Assembly (NCBI RefSeq): GCF_009746125.1
Contig: NZ_CP041352.1
Coordinates: forward strand, 3,828,436 to 3,892,435
Origin: Casimicrobium huifangae
GTDB taxonomy: Bacteria; Pseudomonadota; Gammaproteobacteria; Burkholderiales; Casimicrobiaceae
Length of the DNA stretch: 64,000 nucleotides
Direction: 5' to 3'
In this document: positions 44,724-54,129 of the stretch, piece after piece
How the letters are laid out: every line of letters begins with the position of its first letter
Numbering within the stretch: position 1 is the stretch's first letter
The notes under the pieces: generated by a model
Told to the model about the DNA's origin: nothing
Database searches by the model: none
What the model saw: the letters and a program-made list of their open reading frames with translations, nothing else
Position numbers and translations under genes: made by a program

Positions 44724-45743
44724 TCAACGCGGCGCGCTGCGAACCTCACGATCCCATCTGTCGATGAGCCGCTTGCGCTCGGCGCTGGAGCCATACTTCA
44801 CGAAGTCGTAATTGATCAGCTTCGCCTTTTCCAGCGCCTTGACTGGCTCTGGCGCATAGGCGCTGCGGTTCGACGGAATGGCGATTACCTTGGTCTGGTC
44901 ACGGATAGTCTGTGCCTCGGCGGTCAGTGCCCAGTCGTAGAACTTTTTCGCCTCGGCCAGATTGCGGGCACCTTTCGCGATGCTCATCGCGCCGACGCTG
45001 TAACCGGTGCCCTCGCAGGGCAGCACAGTTTCGACCGGTGCGCCTACGTGTTGCTCCGGGATGAACTCGTCGAGAAAGGTCACCCCAATCAGCGATTCAC
45101 CGCGCGACACGCTCTGCCGCTGCGCGGTGCCGCTGGTGGTGTAGCGGTTCACGTTCTTGTGGAGCGCACGCAAGTAGTCAAACGCGCGATCCTCACCCAT
45201 CAGTTGCACAACGGTTGCGAGGATGGTGTAAGCGGTGCCGCTGGTAGCCGGGCTGGAGGTCTCAATCTCGCCGACGTACTCCGGCTTCACCAGATCGCTC
45301 CAGCAGGCGGGCGGCTTCTGGTTCTTTTTCGCCAGCAGCTCACGGTTGTAGCCGAAGCCCAGGGTGATCCGGTAAATGCCGGCGACCTGATTGCCGCTCT
45401 TGGCCAGCAAATCCGCTGACCACGGGTACTGCTCCTTCATGTTGGCGCTGACGTACGGCTGCAGCAGACCTTCGTTGGCGGCCTGCAGGTGCGGATCATG
45501 GGTGCCGCCATACCAGACGTCCGCCTTGGGATTGGCTGCTTCGGCCTTGATCTGCGCGTACACCTCGCCGGTTGCCTTGCGCACCATGCTGACCTTGATA
45601 CCGGTCGCCACCGAGAATTCACGGGCCTTGCTCTCGCACCAGTCCGCCTCGGTCGAGCACAGGATATTGAGTTGCTGCGCCTGCGCGACCGGCATCGCAA
45701 GAGCACCGCACAGCGCAGCGAGGCCAAACAGAAGAGATTTCAT
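44724..45743 (-). CDS. Iron(III)/spermidine-type ABC solute-binding protein B
   Basis: 339-aa paralogue of the next gene downstream. A signal peptide ends AMPVAQAQ, then QLNILCSTEADWCESKAREFSVATGIKV. Both proteins share LHKN-R/TQYT, the E-D/K-A-FDY motif, INYDF-V/K-KYG and the last 15 residues in outline. Similarity is well above chance but far from identity, so the duplication is old. It probably forms a two-gene unit with protein A (140-nt gap). Ligand and cognate permease are unknown. Confidence 0.85.
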   Translation of the reverse strand: MKSLLFGLAALCGALAMPVAQAQQLNILCSTEADWCESKAREFSVATGIKVSMVRKATGEVYAQIKAEAANPKADVWYGGTHDPHLQAANEGLLQPYVSANMKEQYPWSADLLAKSGNQVAGIYRITLGFGYNRELLAKKNQKPPACWSDLVKPEYVGEIETSSPATSGTAYTILATVVQLMGEDRAFDYLRALHKNVNRYTTSGTAQRQSVSRGESLIGVTFLDEFIPEQHVGAPVETVLPCEGTGYSVGAMSIAKGARNLAEAKKFYDWALTAEAQTIRDQTKVIAIPSNRSAYAPEPVKALEKAKLINYDFVKYGSSAERKRLIDRWDREVRSAPR

Positions 45744-45834
45744 TCGGGGGTTCCGGCACCAAAGTGGCGCGAAGCATAACGCGGGCCGTTGCCGCGCCGA
45801 TGACACCCCGGTGCCCCAGGGTCCGCTCGGTCTG

Positions 45835-46506
45835 TCAGTCCAGGATCACGATGCCGTTCGGCGTGGTCAGCGTCGCCACCAGATGCGGCGTGGCGCTCTG
45901 CCCGACATGAACGAAACCGTCGTCAAGCGCGAGCAGGCCGAGCATGTCCAGAGCCGCGTCGGGGTCGGGCGCCCCCAGTAGCAGGGATGAAAGTCTCACA
46001 CTGCTGTCAGGCAATCGCTCGGCCGGATGGGCGGCAACGTCCCATTGAATGAGGTGCGGCAACACGCCACCGGCGATGCGCTCGCCGTCCGGCGTGAACG
46101 CGAAGCGCCAGCGGAAGTCGCCGCGCGACGCCGGTCGCACTACGTTGGCTGCGTAGCCAGGTGTCGCTGCGAACCGCTCGATGGCGTCGGGTGCCCCGGC
46201 GCAACGCGCAACCCACGCCACGAGCCGAGGACCGTGCGCGATCTCCCGCTGCACCGCGGCGCTGTCCAGACCGAACCAGCGCGGAAACCGGGGCGCGCCG
46301 GCATCGGCATCAATGGCGATGATTTCGAGGTAGCGCCGTTCGTCAGGCGCTCCCAACCTGAGCAAGGTATTGTGCGTAGCAAGGCCGTCGTGCTTGCCGC
46401 CTCCGCTGGCTTCGACCCCCAGCGTCTCGCGGCACCACGCTCGCCCTTCATCCAGCGACCGTGCGGCTACGACGATGTGATCCAGCGTGGTGGTGACGGC
46501 GTTCAT
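45835..46506 (-). CDS. VOC-family protein (glyoxalase-like domain)
   Basis: 223-aa protein. Its N-terminal half (TTLDHIVVAARSLDEGRAWC...GGKHDGLATHN) resembles the Glyoxalase_3 group, and a second related half follows. Metal-ligand candidates are His11 and Glu in RYLEIIAID. Activity cannot be assigned; relatives include lyases and dioxygenase-like proteins. The ATG overlaps the dtd TGA by one base (TGATG), so it is co-translated with dtd. Confidence 0.78.
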   Translation of the reverse strand: MNAVTTTLDHIVVAARSLDEGRAWCRETLGVEASGGGKHDGLATHNTLLRLGAPDERRYLEIIAIDADAGAPRFPRWFGLDSAAVQREIAHGPRLVAWVARCAGAPDAIERFAATPGYAANVVRPASRGDFRWRFAFTPDGERIAGGVLPHLIQWDVAAHPAERLPDSSVRLSSLLLGAPDPDAALDMLGLLALDDGFVHVGQSATPHLVATLTTPNGIVILD

Positions 46507-46955
46507 CACAGCACCGCCGAATCCAGCCAGATGGTCACTGGGCCATCGTTGGTCAGGCTGACCTTCATGTCGGCGCCGAAGATTCCCGTCGGTACCGGCT
46601 TGCCAAGACGCGCGGCGAGCTTGCCGACAAAGCGGTCGAAGGCCGGTGACGCCTGCTCCGGGCGCGCGGCGTCGGTGTAGCTCGGCCGGTTGCCCTTGCG
46701 GGCGTCGGCGTACAGCGTGAACTGGCTGACCGCGAGAATTTCGCCGCCGACGTCCAGCACGCTGCGGTTCATCAGTCCCGCGTCGTCGCTGAAAATGCGC
46801 AACTTGACGATCTTGTCGGCCATGCGGTCCTCGATGGCCTCACTATCGTCATGCGTCACGCCAACCAACAGCAACAACCCATTGCCAATGGCGCCGGTAG
46901 TGGCGCCATTAACCACGACGTTCGCTGCGGACACCCGCTGCACCAGCACTCTCAT
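46506..46955 (-). CDS. dtd: D-aminoacyl-tRNA deacylase
   Basis: 149-aa DTD that hydrolyses D-aminoacyl-tRNAs and Gly-tRNAAla. The SQFTLYAD motif near 77-84 and the cross-subunit GPVT motif near 138-141 define the family. Its start overlaps the upstream oxygenase gene by 4 nt. Full length. Confidence 0.96.
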   Translation of the reverse strand: MRVLVQRVSAANVVVNGATTGAIGNGLLLLVGVTHDDSEAIEDRMADKIVKLRIFSDDAGLMNRSVLDVGGEILAVSQFTLYADARKGNRPSYTDAARPEQASPAFDRFVGKLAARLGKPVPTGIFGADMKVSLTNDGPVTIWLDSAVL

Positions 46956-47584
46956 ACCGTCATCCGTTCATCACGTCGCAGCCAGCCGGTAAGCGAAAAG
47001 CGCTGCTGCGCTGCCGGCAGCACCTCGTGCGGGAACAGTTCACTGCGAAAACACACCATCGTTCCGGCGCGCGGCGGCACGCGGGCGAGCACCGCTCCGC
47101 TGTCGTCGCGCTCATAAAGCACCAGCTCGCCACCAGCACCGGCGCTCCAGTCATCGTTCAGATAGAACACCAACGTAATCATCCGGGCGTCGTCATCGCG
47201 AAAGCGATCGCGATGCGTGCGGTAGAAAGCGCCCGGCGCGTAGCGTGCAAAGTGCAGTTCCGCTGATCGCGCGCCGATGTATAGCGATGTATTGAGTGTC
47301 GTTCGCAGGGCGTGGACCGCCACCAGCGCGTCCCGTTCTGCCGCGTCTTCCGGAGCATCAGCAAGCCACAGGGTGTCGTCGCGGCGGAGGTCCGTCTGGC
47401 CCTGCGCAGCCGTGCTGCGGCCAATGCGCGCGGGTTGCAGGGCGCCCCGCCGCGCCAGCTCGTGAGCGCGATCTCGCAGGCGTGCACCTAACGCCGCGTC
47501 AAAGATCGACTCGCCGACATACCAGCCGTCGCTCGCCAGCCGGTCGGCGATCTGTTCATTGATATGGATGGCAGATGCGATCAT
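46952..47584 (-). CDS. 2-oxoglutarate/Fe(II)-dependent oxygenase (prolyl 4-hydroxylase-like)
   Basis: 210-aa enzyme. The iron facial triad is visible as HRD in [11 protein letters not shown], and His in FPHEVLP, with Arg in RFSLTGWLR for 2-oxoglutarate. The size fits small P4H-like proteins that hydroxylate protein residues such as elongation factor or RNA-polymerase-associated prolines. The substrate is not known. It is the first gene of the run with dtd and the VOC gene. Confidence 0.85.
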   Translation of the reverse strand: MIASAIHINEQIADRLASDGWYVGESIFDAALGARLRDRAHELARRGALQPARIGRSTAAQGQTDLRRDDTLWLADAPEDAAERDALVAVHALRTTLNTSLYIGARSAELHFARYAPGAFYRTHRDRFRDDDARMITLVFYLNDDWSAGAGGELVLYERDDSGAVLARVPPRAGTMVCFRSELFPHEVLPAAQQRFSLTGWLRRDERMTV

Positions 47585-47636
47585 CCGTCGATTCTAGAAT
47601 CGGCAGATCGCTCCTTACGCTTTGAACGGTTCTGCA

Positions 47637-48626
47637 ATGCGCGTCGTCATTACCGGTGGTGCCGGTTTCCTGGGCAAATTGCTGGCGCAGAAAATACTGT
47701 CGCGCGGGCAATTAAATGATGCTCACGGCGTGCTGCGTGAAGTCAGCGAACTGGTTCTGGTGGACATGACCGCCGCGCAGGACGAACCCTGGCTTGCCGA
47801 CAGTCGTGTGTCGCAGGTGGTGGGTGATATTGCCGATCGCGCCGTGCTAGCCCGCGCGTTGACAGCTGCAACCGGCAGCATTTTTCATCTGGCAGCAGTG
47901 GTCAGCGGTCAGGCCGAGGCGGATTTCGATATCGGCATGCGGGTCAACGTCGACGCCACGCGAACGCTGCTTGAGCTCACCCGCGCGCTGCCCGAGCCAC
48001 CCAAATTTGTGTTCACCAGCTCGATCGCCGTGTTCGGCGGCAACCTGCCCGCCGTGCTGCCGGATGATCAGCGCCTGACGCCACAGGGTTCGTATGGCGC
48101 CCAAAAGGCGATGGGAGAGCTGCTGGTCAGCGATATGTCGCGGCGCGGCATGATTGATGGCCGCGCTTTGCGGCTGCCCACCATCACGGTGCGCCCAGGC
48201 AAGCCGAACAAGGCGGCGTCGAGCTTCGCCAGCGGCATCATTCGCGAACCGCTCGCCGGCGTCGATGCCGTCTGCCCGGTGGTGCCAGCAACACGCATGT
48301 GGGTACAGAGCCCGCCGCGAGTGATCGAGAACCTGCTGATCGGCCATGACGCTCCGGCTACCGCATTCGGCTTTGACCGCAGCATCAGCGTGCCTGGCAT
48401 TTCGGTCGCGGTGGGTGATATGGTGGCGTCGTTGCGCCGCGTGGCCGGAGACGCAGTTGCAGGGCGCGTGTCGTGGCAACTTGATCCAGCGATTGACCGG
48501 CTGGTATCGTCGTGGCCGCAGGCGTTTGCCGCCGACCGCGGGCGGGCGCTGGGGATGACTGCGGACGACGATTTTGACGATATCGTGCGCGCCTACATGG
48601 CTGCTACTGCCGCGAGCCGGCAGTAG
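47637..48626 (+). CDS. denD: DenD-like D-erythronate dehydrogenase (extended SDR)
   Basis: 329-aa NAD-dependent epimerase/dehydratase-family protein. GGAGFLGKLLA, FHLAAVVSGQAEADFD, FTSSIAVFGG and YGAQKAMGE (catalytic Tyr/Lys) are present, and the layout matches D-erythronate dehydrogenases. I use the ATG at 47637; the frame opens 15 nt earlier with TTG. The neighbouring class II aldolase could be its downstream decarboxylase/aldolase, but otnK and otnI are not seen, so the erythronate role is tentative. Confidence 0.78.
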   Translation: MRVVITGGAGFLGKLLAQKILSRGQLNDAHGVLREVSELVLVDMTAAQDEPWLADSRVSQVVGDIADRAVLARALTAATGSIFHLAAVVSGQAEADFDIGMRVNVDATRTLLELTRALPEPPKFVFTSSIAVFGGNLPAVLPDDQRLTPQGSYGAQKAMGELLVSDMSRRGMIDGRALRLPTITVRPGKPNKAASSFASGIIREPLAGVDAVCPVVPATRMWVQSPPRVIENLLIGHDAPATAFGFDRSISVPGISVAVGDMVASLRRVAGDAVAGRVSWQLDPAIDRLVSSWPQAFAADRGRALGMTADDDFDDIVRAYMAATAASRQ

Positions 48627-48655
48627 CAGCCGCACAAGAAGGATGGAGGACGGTG

Positions 48656-49420
48656 ATGAGCGAATGGAATGGCGACAAGGTGAAAGCCAGCGTCTCGGCC
48701 GAGGAATGGCAGACCCGCGTTGACCTCGCAGCCTGTTATCGCGCGGTGGCGATGATGGGCTGGGACGATCTGGTGTTCACCCACATCACCGCGAAAATTC
48801 CCGGCGAGGGGCATCACTTCCTGATCAATCCCTATGGCTTCATGTTCGAGGAAATCACTGCCTCGTCACTGGTCAAGATTGATCTCGCAGGCAACAAGCT
48901 CGACGACAATCCGCACCCCATCAATCCCGCTGGCTTCGTCATTCACAGTGCAATTCATACCGCCCGCGACGATGCCAAATGCGTGCTGCATACGCACAGC
49001 CTGAACGGGGTGGCCGTGAGTGCGCAAAAGGGCGGGGTGCTGCCGATCTCGCAACAGTCCATCTTTGTGCTGGCCAATCTCGCCTATCACAGCTACGAGG
49101 GCGTCGCGCTGATGGACGACGAGAAACCGCGGCTGGTCGCGGATCTCGGCGCCAAGAATTTCTTCATGCTGCGCAATCACGGCCTGCTGACGGTGGCGCC
49201 GACGATCCCCGACGCCTTCCAGTTGATGTACATCTTCGAGGCGGCCTGCACGATTCAGGTCCGCGCACAGGCGGGCGGTGAGCTGATTCCGATTCCGCAG
49301 GCGATCATCGACAACGCGGCGGCGCAGTCCCGCCAGGTCACCCGCGGGCAGGGCGGGCAGTTGTCGTGGCCTGGCGTATTGCGGCGGCTGCAGCGCCGCT
49401 TTCCGGGGTTCGACAGCTAG
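48656..49420 (+). CDS. Class II aldolase/adducin family protein
   Basis: 254-aa zinc-dependent class II aldolase. Metal-binding HTH is in CVLHTHSLNG and the third ligand in FMLRNHGLLT; the N-terminal LAACYRAVAMMGWDDLVFTHIT is typical of the L-fuculose/ribulose phosphate aldolase superfamily. Start ATG at 48656 with GGAGG 6 nt upstream. Next to a DenD-like gene, so a sugar-acid role is possible, though the following genes look catabolic for acyl compounds. Ligand unknown. Confidence 0.82.
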   Translation: MSEWNGDKVKASVSAEEWQTRVDLAACYRAVAMMGWDDLVFTHITAKIPGEGHHFLINPYGFMFEEITASSLVKIDLAGNKLDDNPHPINPAGFVIHSAIHTARDDAKCVLHTHSLNGVAVSAQKGGVLPISQQSIFVLANLAYHSYEGVALMDDEKPRLVADLGAKNFFMLRNHGLLTVAPTIPDAFQLMYIFEAACTIQVRAQAGGELIPIPQAIIDNAAAQSRQVTRGQGGQLSWPGVLRRLQRRFPGFDS

Positions 49421-49501
49421 CAACATCAGTGCGGCAAGTTGAGCGAACGCTCCATTCGCCTGCCTTAGCATCAAAAACAGACACGGATCAGGAGGATGCA
49501 G

Positions 49502-50581
49502 GTGTCGGACACAGTCAGTCGGTCGGAATTGTTCACGGGCACGCGACCGGTGGCCGAACAGCATCGCTTCGACGTTGCTGCGCTGGAGGCCTATCTGCGC
49601 GAGCACGTCGAGGGCTTCGCTGGTCCGCTGAGCGTCGAGCAGTTCAAGGGCGGTCAATCGAATCCGACCTTCAAGCTCATCACACCCGGCAAGACCTACG
49701 TGATGCGCTCCAAGCCCGGCCCGGCGGCGAAACTGCTGCCTTCGGCACACGCCATTGATCGTGAATTTCGCGTGATGCGCGGGCTGGCTGGCAGCGAGGT
49801 ACCAGTCGCCACCATGCACACATTGTGCGAGGACGAGTCAGTCATCGGTCGCGCGTTCTACGTGATGGATTTTGTCGATGGCCGTGTGCTCTGGGAGCCG
49901 CAGTTGCCGGGCATGACGCCTCCGCAGCGCACCGCCATCTTCGACGAAATGAACCGGGTGATGGCCGCGCTGCATCGCGTCGACTTCACTGCTGCGGGGC
50001 TTGCCGATTATGGTCGCCACGAGGGTTACCTGTCGCGCCAGATTGCCCGCTGGACCAAGCAGTACCGGGCCTCCGAGACCGAATCGATCGCCGCGATGGA
50101 CGCACTGATCGAGTGGTTGCCAGCGCACATTCCGGCAGGTGAAGAAACCAGCATCGTGCACGGCGACTATCGCCTCGACAATGTGATCTTTCACCCGACC
50201 GAGCCGCGCATTCTGGCGGTGCTTGACTGGGAGCTTTCGACGCTGGGGCACCCGCTGGCGGACTTTGCCTATCACTGCATGACCTGGGTGCTGCCGCCAG
50301 GCAGCGGCCGCGGCATGGCGGGGGTCGATCTTGCCGGCACCGGCATCCCGTCGCTGCAGCAATACACCGCACGCTACTGCGGACGCACCGGGCGCCCGGA
50401 TGGCATCCCCAATTTCGAGTTCTACCTCGCCTACAACATGTTCCGCCTCGCCGGCATCCTGCAGGGCATCATGAAGCGCGTCGTCGATGGCACGGCTGCG
50501 AGCGCGCAGGCGGTGGCAATGGGCAAATCAGCACGACCGATCGCCGAACAGGGCTGGCAGATCGCAAAGAGCATTCAGTAA
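49502..50581 (+). CDS. APH-family kinase-like phosphotransferase
   Basis: 359-aa aminoglycoside phosphotransferase/choline kinase-fold protein like those fused to ACAD10/11 in animals. Kinase motifs are QFKGGQSNPTFKL, the Brenner-type catalytic IVHGDYRLDNVIF and metal VLDWELSTLGHPLADF. The ATG at 49496 lies too close to AGGAGG; GTG at 49502 has the ideal 6-nt spacing. Animal relatives phosphorylate 4-hydroxyacyl-CoAs before isomerisation. The acyl-CoA dehydrogenase gene directly downstream makes the same pathway plausible. Confidence 0.85.
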   Translation: MSDTVSRSELFTGTRPVAEQHRFDVAALEAYLREHVEGFAGPLSVEQFKGGQSNPTFKLITPGKTYVMRSKPGPAAKLLPSAHAIDREFRVMRGLAGSEVPVATMHTLCEDESVIGRAFYVMDFVDGRVLWEPQLPGMTPPQRTAIFDEMNRVMAALHRVDFTAAGLADYGRHEGYLSRQIARWTKQYRASETESIAAMDALIEWLPAHIPAGEETSIVHGDYRLDNVIFHPTEPRILAVLDWELSTLGHPLADFAYHCMTWVLPPGSGRGMAGVDLAGTGIPSLQQYTARYCGRTGRPDGIPNFEFYLAYNMFRLAGILQGIMKRVVDGTAASAQAVAMGKSARPIAEQGWQIAKSIQ

Positions 50582-50684
50582 GGTGGTGACTCGCGTCGAA
50601 TGGCGTATGGCATAACGCGCTTTGCCGTCATTCACCTGTGGTCACTCGTCATTGGTCATTCGTCATTTCCCGAAGGGATAAAAC

Positions 50685-51905
50685 ATGGACTTTCAGCATT
50701 CCGACAAGGTCAAGGACTATCAGGCACGGCTGCTCCGCTTCTTCGACGAGCACATCTACCCGAATGAGCACCGTTACGAGAATGACGTGGCCGACAACAC
50801 CAAGGCGGGCAATCGCTGGGCGCCAACCAAAGTCGTTGAGGAGCTGAAGCCAATCGCCCGCGCGCAGGGGCTGTGGAACCTGTTCTGCCCACACACCGAG
50901 TACGGTGCCGGGCTCAACAACATGGAATACGCGCCGCTGGCCGAGATCATGGGCCGCGTGATGTGGGCCTCCGAGGTGTTCAACTGCTCGGCGCCCGACA
51001 CCGGCAACATGGAGACCATCATCCAGTACGGCACGGCGGAACAGAAGGCGCAGTGGTTGCCCGATCTGCTCGCTGGCAAGACGCGCTCGGCATTCGCGAT
51101 GACCGAGCCAGCGGTGGCTTCGTCTGACGCCACCAACATCGAGACCCGCATCGTGCGCGATGGGGATCACTACGTCATCAACGGCCGCAAATGGTGGATC
51201 TCCGGCGCCGGTGACCCGCGCTGCGCGGTGTACATCCTGATGGGCAAAAACGATCCGGACGCACCCAAGCATTTGCAGCAGTCGATGGTGCTGGTCCCCG
51301 CCAACACGCCCGGCGTGACGGTAGTCCGCCCACTCAATGTGTTCGGCTATGACCACGCGCCGCACGGGCACTGCGAAATCCTGTTCGAGAACGTCCGGGT
51401 GCCGGTGAGCAACATCCTGCTTGGCGAAGGACGTGGTTTTGAGATTGCCCAGGGTCGTCTCGGGCCGGGCCGCATCCATCACTGCATGCGTTCGATCGGC
51501 GTGGCCGAGCGCGCGCTGGAATTGATGTGCAAGCGGCTGGCCAGCCGCGTCGCCTTCGGCAAGCCGGTCGCCGCACAATCGGTGTGGCATGAGCGCATCG
51601 CCGAGGCACGCTGCATGATCGATCAGGCGCGCTTCCTCACCCTCAACGCGGCATGGATGATGGACGTCGCGGGCAACAAGGTGGCCAAGCAGCAGATCGC
51701 GATGATCAAGGTGGTGGCACCGACGATGGCGCTGCAGGTCGTCGACTGGGCCATTCAGGCGCACGGCGGTGGTGGTGTCAGCGACGACTTCCCGCTCGCG
51801 GGCGCGTGGGCGAACCTGCGCACACTGCGCTTTGCCGACGGTCCCGACGAAGTGCATCGCAATGCCATTGCCAAGACGGAGCTCGGCAAGTACGTGTCAC
51901 GCTGA
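50685..51905 (+). CDS. Acyl-CoA dehydrogenase (ACAD11-like)
   Basis: 406-aa flavoprotein of the long ACAD family. N-terminal helices, then [19 protein letters not shown] (FAD/substrate loop), [10 protein letters not shown], and the C-terminal [17 protein letters not shown] catalytic Glu cannot be fixed from sequence alone. The AAGGGA upstream of the ATG is a good ribosome site. With the APH-family gene 103 nt upstream it recreates as two genes the ACAD11 domain pair. Confidence 0.9.
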   Translation: MDFQHSDKVKDYQARLLRFFDEHIYPNEHRYENDVADNTKAGNRWAPTKVVEELKPIARAQGLWNLFCPHTEYGAGLNNMEYAPLAEIMGRVMWASEVFNCSAPDTGNMETIIQYGTAEQKAQWLPDLLAGKTRSAFAMTEPAVASSDATNIETRIVRDGDHYVINGRKWWISGAGDPRCAVYILMGKNDPDAPKHLQQSMVLVPANTPGVTVVRPLNVFGYDHAPHGHCEILFENVRVPVSNILLGEGRGFEIAQGRLGPGRIHHCMRSIGVAERALELMCKRLASRVAFGKPVAAQSVWHERIAEARCMIDQARFLTLNAAWMMDVAGNKVAKQQIAMIKVVAPTMALQVVDWAIQAHGGGGVSDDFPLAGAWANLRTLRFADGPDEVHRNAIAKTELGKYVSR

Positions 51906-51923
51906 CCCGCTTGCGATGATCGT

Positions 51924-51951
51924 TTGCAAATACTGTAAATAAACACATAAT
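51924..51951 (+). promoter_or_regulatory. Putative sigma-70 promoter of radC
   Basis: TTGCAA (51924-51929), a 16-bp spacer and CATAAT (51946-51951) lie about 40 bp before the radC ATG in an A/T-rich patch. By eye; not tested. Confidence 0.4.
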
Positions 51952-51989
51952 ACGCCTGCAAATTGCCATTGGTGGCGGTGGAGGGCGTG

Positions 51990-52688
51990 ATGAGCATTCG
52001 GGACTGGCCGGCCGATGACCGGCCGCGTGAAAAACTGCTGGAGCATGGCGCGCAGGCCTTGACCGACGCCGAACTGTTGGCCATCTTCCTGCGTATCGGC
52101 GTCGCCGGCAAGAGTGCGGTGGAGTTGGCGCGCGAGCTGTTACAGCGCTTCGGCTCCGTCGCTGGTGTCGTGGCGGCGCCGCGCGACGAGTTCTGCAGCC
52201 TGCATGGCATGGGCGAAGCGAAGTTTGTCCAGCTTCAGGCGACCGTAGAAATCGCCCGCCGGGCCCTTGCCAGCGAAATGGCGGAACGCCCCCTGCTCAA
52301 TTCACCCGACATCGTGAAGGACTACTTGCGGCTGTCGCTTGGGCACGAACGCGTTGAAGTGTTCGTGGCACTCTGGCTTGACGCGCAGCACCGGCTGATT
52401 GAGATGCAGACGCTGTTCCGTGGCACGCTGGCGCAGACCAGCGTCTATCCACGCGAGGTGGTGCGCGCGGCGCTGGCGAAGAACGCCGCGGCGGTGATCC
52501 TCGCCCACAACCATCCGTCCGGTTCAACGCAGCCGAGTCAGGCCGACCGTTCGCTCACTCGGGTGCTAAAGGATGCCCTGGCGCTGATCGACGTTGCGGT
52601 GCTCGATCACTGCATCGTCGGCGCTACCGAGGCCGCCACGCAAGGCGCGATGCCGGTGCGTTCGATGGCGATGATGGGAGAGTTGTAA
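51990..52688 (+). CDS. radC: RadC (JAB/UPF0758) protein
   Basis: 232-aa protein. An N-terminal helix-hairpin-helix-like region ([21 protein letters not shown]...GVAGKSA) precedes a JAMM metalloprotease-like domain with [14 protein letters not shown]. RadC is widespread; its function, perhaps DNA repair or natural transformation, is not settled. ATG at 51990 has GGAGG 7 nt ahead. It is full length. Confidence 0.93.
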   Translation: MSIRDWPADDRPREKLLEHGAQALTDAELLAIFLRIGVAGKSAVELARELLQRFGSVAGVVAAPRDEFCSLHGMGEAKFVQLQATVEIARRALASEMAERPLLNSPDIVKDYLRLSLGHERVEVFVALWLDAQHRLIEMQTLFRGTLAQTSVYPREVVRAALAKNAAAVILAHNHPSGSTQPSQADRSLTRVLKDALALIDVAVLDHCIVGATEAATQGAMPVRSMAMMGEL

Positions 52689-52748
52689 CGCGGCGCCCGC
52701 CGACAGCCGGCCGCACCCAGGTTGTTAGTTTTTGACGGTGACGGGAGC

Positions 52749-52866
52749 ATCAACTTTTTCGTCAAATGGCGTCTAATAAAGGCTTGTGATGATAAATAGT
52801 AGCAAGTCGACTTATGACTAAAAATGCCATCTAGCCCTTATTCAGTAAGGATTTCGTTAAAAAGCC
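52749..52866 (+). repeat. Intergenic palindromic repeat, copy 5
   Basis: Plus-strand boxes: ATCAACTTTT (52749-52758), GTCGACTT (52806-52813) and AAAAAGCC (52859-52866), spacings 57 and 53 nt. The inner segments AATAAAGGCT (52775-52784) and TAGCCCTTATT (52832-52842) are complementary on either side of AAGTCGACTT. Between the convergent radC and rnhA genes. Confidence 0.72.
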
Positions 52867-52880
52867 AATAGAAAAATTGA

Positions 52881-53333
52881 CTACTTCGGAATCCCGATAT
52901 TCGACAGCTCGTCCGCCCGCTCGTTGCCGGGGTCGCCCGCGTGGCCCTTGACCCAGCGCCACTCCACGCGATGCGTCGCCGCCAGTTCGTCGAGTGTCTG
53001 CCAGAGGTCAGCGTTCTTCACCGGTTTTTTGTCGGCGGTACGCCAGCCGTTGCGTTTCCAGCCATGAATCCACGTCTCGATACCCTGCTTCACGTAACTT
53101 GAGTCGGTGAACAGGCGCACACGGCAATGGCGCTTGAGTGCACGCAGCGCTTCGATCGCGGCAGTCAGTTCCATGCGGTTATTGGTGGTCATCGTCTCGC
53201 CACCGTGCAGCTCGCGCCGATGATCCCCCGAGATCATCAGCACCCCCCAGCCGCCCGGCCCGGGGTTGCCCTTGCAGGCGCCATCGGTGTAGATGATCAC
53301 CTCCGGCTCCTGCGCCTCATTGCGTGCACTCAT
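52881..53333 (-). CDS. rnhA: Ribonuclease HI
   Basis: 150-aa enzyme degrading RNA in RNA-DNA hybrids. Catalytic residues Asp17 ([12 protein letters not shown]), Glu55 (NNRMELTA), Asp77 (FTDSSYV) and Asp141 (ERADELS), with His131 in [13 protein letters not shown]. The frame opens at 53498; ATG at 53333 fits the usual N-terminus and overlaps the methyltransferase gene stop. The dnaQ gene that often follows in betaproteobacteria is not here; repeat copy 5 lies in its place. Confidence 0.96.
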   Translation of the reverse strand: MSARNEAQEPEVIIYTDGACKGNPGPGGWGVLMISGDHRRELHGGETMTTNNRMELTAAIEALRALKRHCRVRLFTDSSYVKQGIETWIHGWKRNGWRTADKKPVKNADLWQTLDELAATHRVEWRWVKGHAGDPGNERADELSNIGIPK

Positions 53334-54106
53334 TGTCCACCCCCGCCCGGCTCGCTGGTCGATCGGGTCACGCGCGTTGGCACTGCTGCCGCCGCGCGCC
53401 GGCGGCGCGTCGAGCGCGCCCAGTCGGGCCGCATCAGCCGCACCCCGGCCACCCGTTTCACCGCATGCAGGAAGTACACGCCACCAGCGAATGGCCACCA
53501 GCGCTCGCCACCACTTTCCAGCCAGGACAGACGCCGTAGTGTGCGTTCATTCTGCGCAGGCATGTTGTAGGTGTCGAACTGGCCGCCGACAATATCGAAG
53601 CCAAGCAGGTTCAGCCAATCCTTCACCCGCGACAGCGACATGAATTCGCCGCCCCAGGGGCCGTCGCGATCGCGCCCGAAGTAGCGCTTGATGCCAAACA
53701 GTGAATACGGATTGAAGCCGGAAATCAGCAGCCGTCCCTCCGGACGCAACACACGAAACACTTCGCGCAACACTTCGTGTGGCAGGGCCTGAAACTCAAG
53801 GGTGTGCGGCAATACGATCACGTCAAACTGGTTTGCAGCAAAAGGCAATTGATCAGGCTCGGACAGCAGTGACGCCGTGGTGTCCCATGCCAGCGTAAAG
53901 CGGTGCGTCACGCGACTGGTCTGCATCAACGGCACTGCCGCGCAGCCCATTTGCAGCGCATAAAATCCAAACAGATCGGGCAGCGCGTGGTCGAAAATCA
54001 CCTGCTCGCGCGCCATCACGTAGCACCCTAGCGGTGTCGCCAGCCATTCGTCAAAAGTCTGGCAGCCGCCGGGCTGCTCAGACAGCGGCGGTGGCCCGTC
54101 CTGCAT
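53330..54106 (-). CDS. Class I SAM-dependent methyltransferase
   Basis: 258-aa protein. The [51 protein letters not shown] stretch is the core of a Methyltransf_11-type domain (quoted parts: [21 protein letters not shown]). The first glycine motif is not obvious, so the SAM site is unusual. Widely conserved between gloB and rnhA in betaproteobacteria; substrate unknown. The ORF extends upstream with TTG at 54130; I use the first ATG (54106). Its stop overlaps the rnhA start. Confidence 0.8.
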   Translation of the reverse strand: MQDGPPPLSEQPGGCQTFDEWLATPLGCYVMAREQVIFDHALPDLFGFYALQMGCAAVPLMQTSRVTHRFTLAWDTTASLLSEPDQLPFAANQFDVIVLPHTLEFQALPHEVLREVFRVLRPEGRLLISGFNPYSLFGIKRYFGRDRDGPWGGEFMSLSRVKDWLNLLGFDIVGGQFDTYNMPAQNERTLRRLSWLESGGERWWPFAGGVYFLHAVKRVAGVRLMRPDWARSTRRRRAAAAVPTRVTRSTSEPGGGGQ

Positions 54107-54129
54107 CTGCTGTGAACTGGATGAATTCA

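Noticed and set aside
53334-53498. N-terminal extension of the RNase HI frame
   Set aside because: It is antisense-free but overlaps the methyltransferase C-terminus and lacks family similarity; the core begins at 53333.
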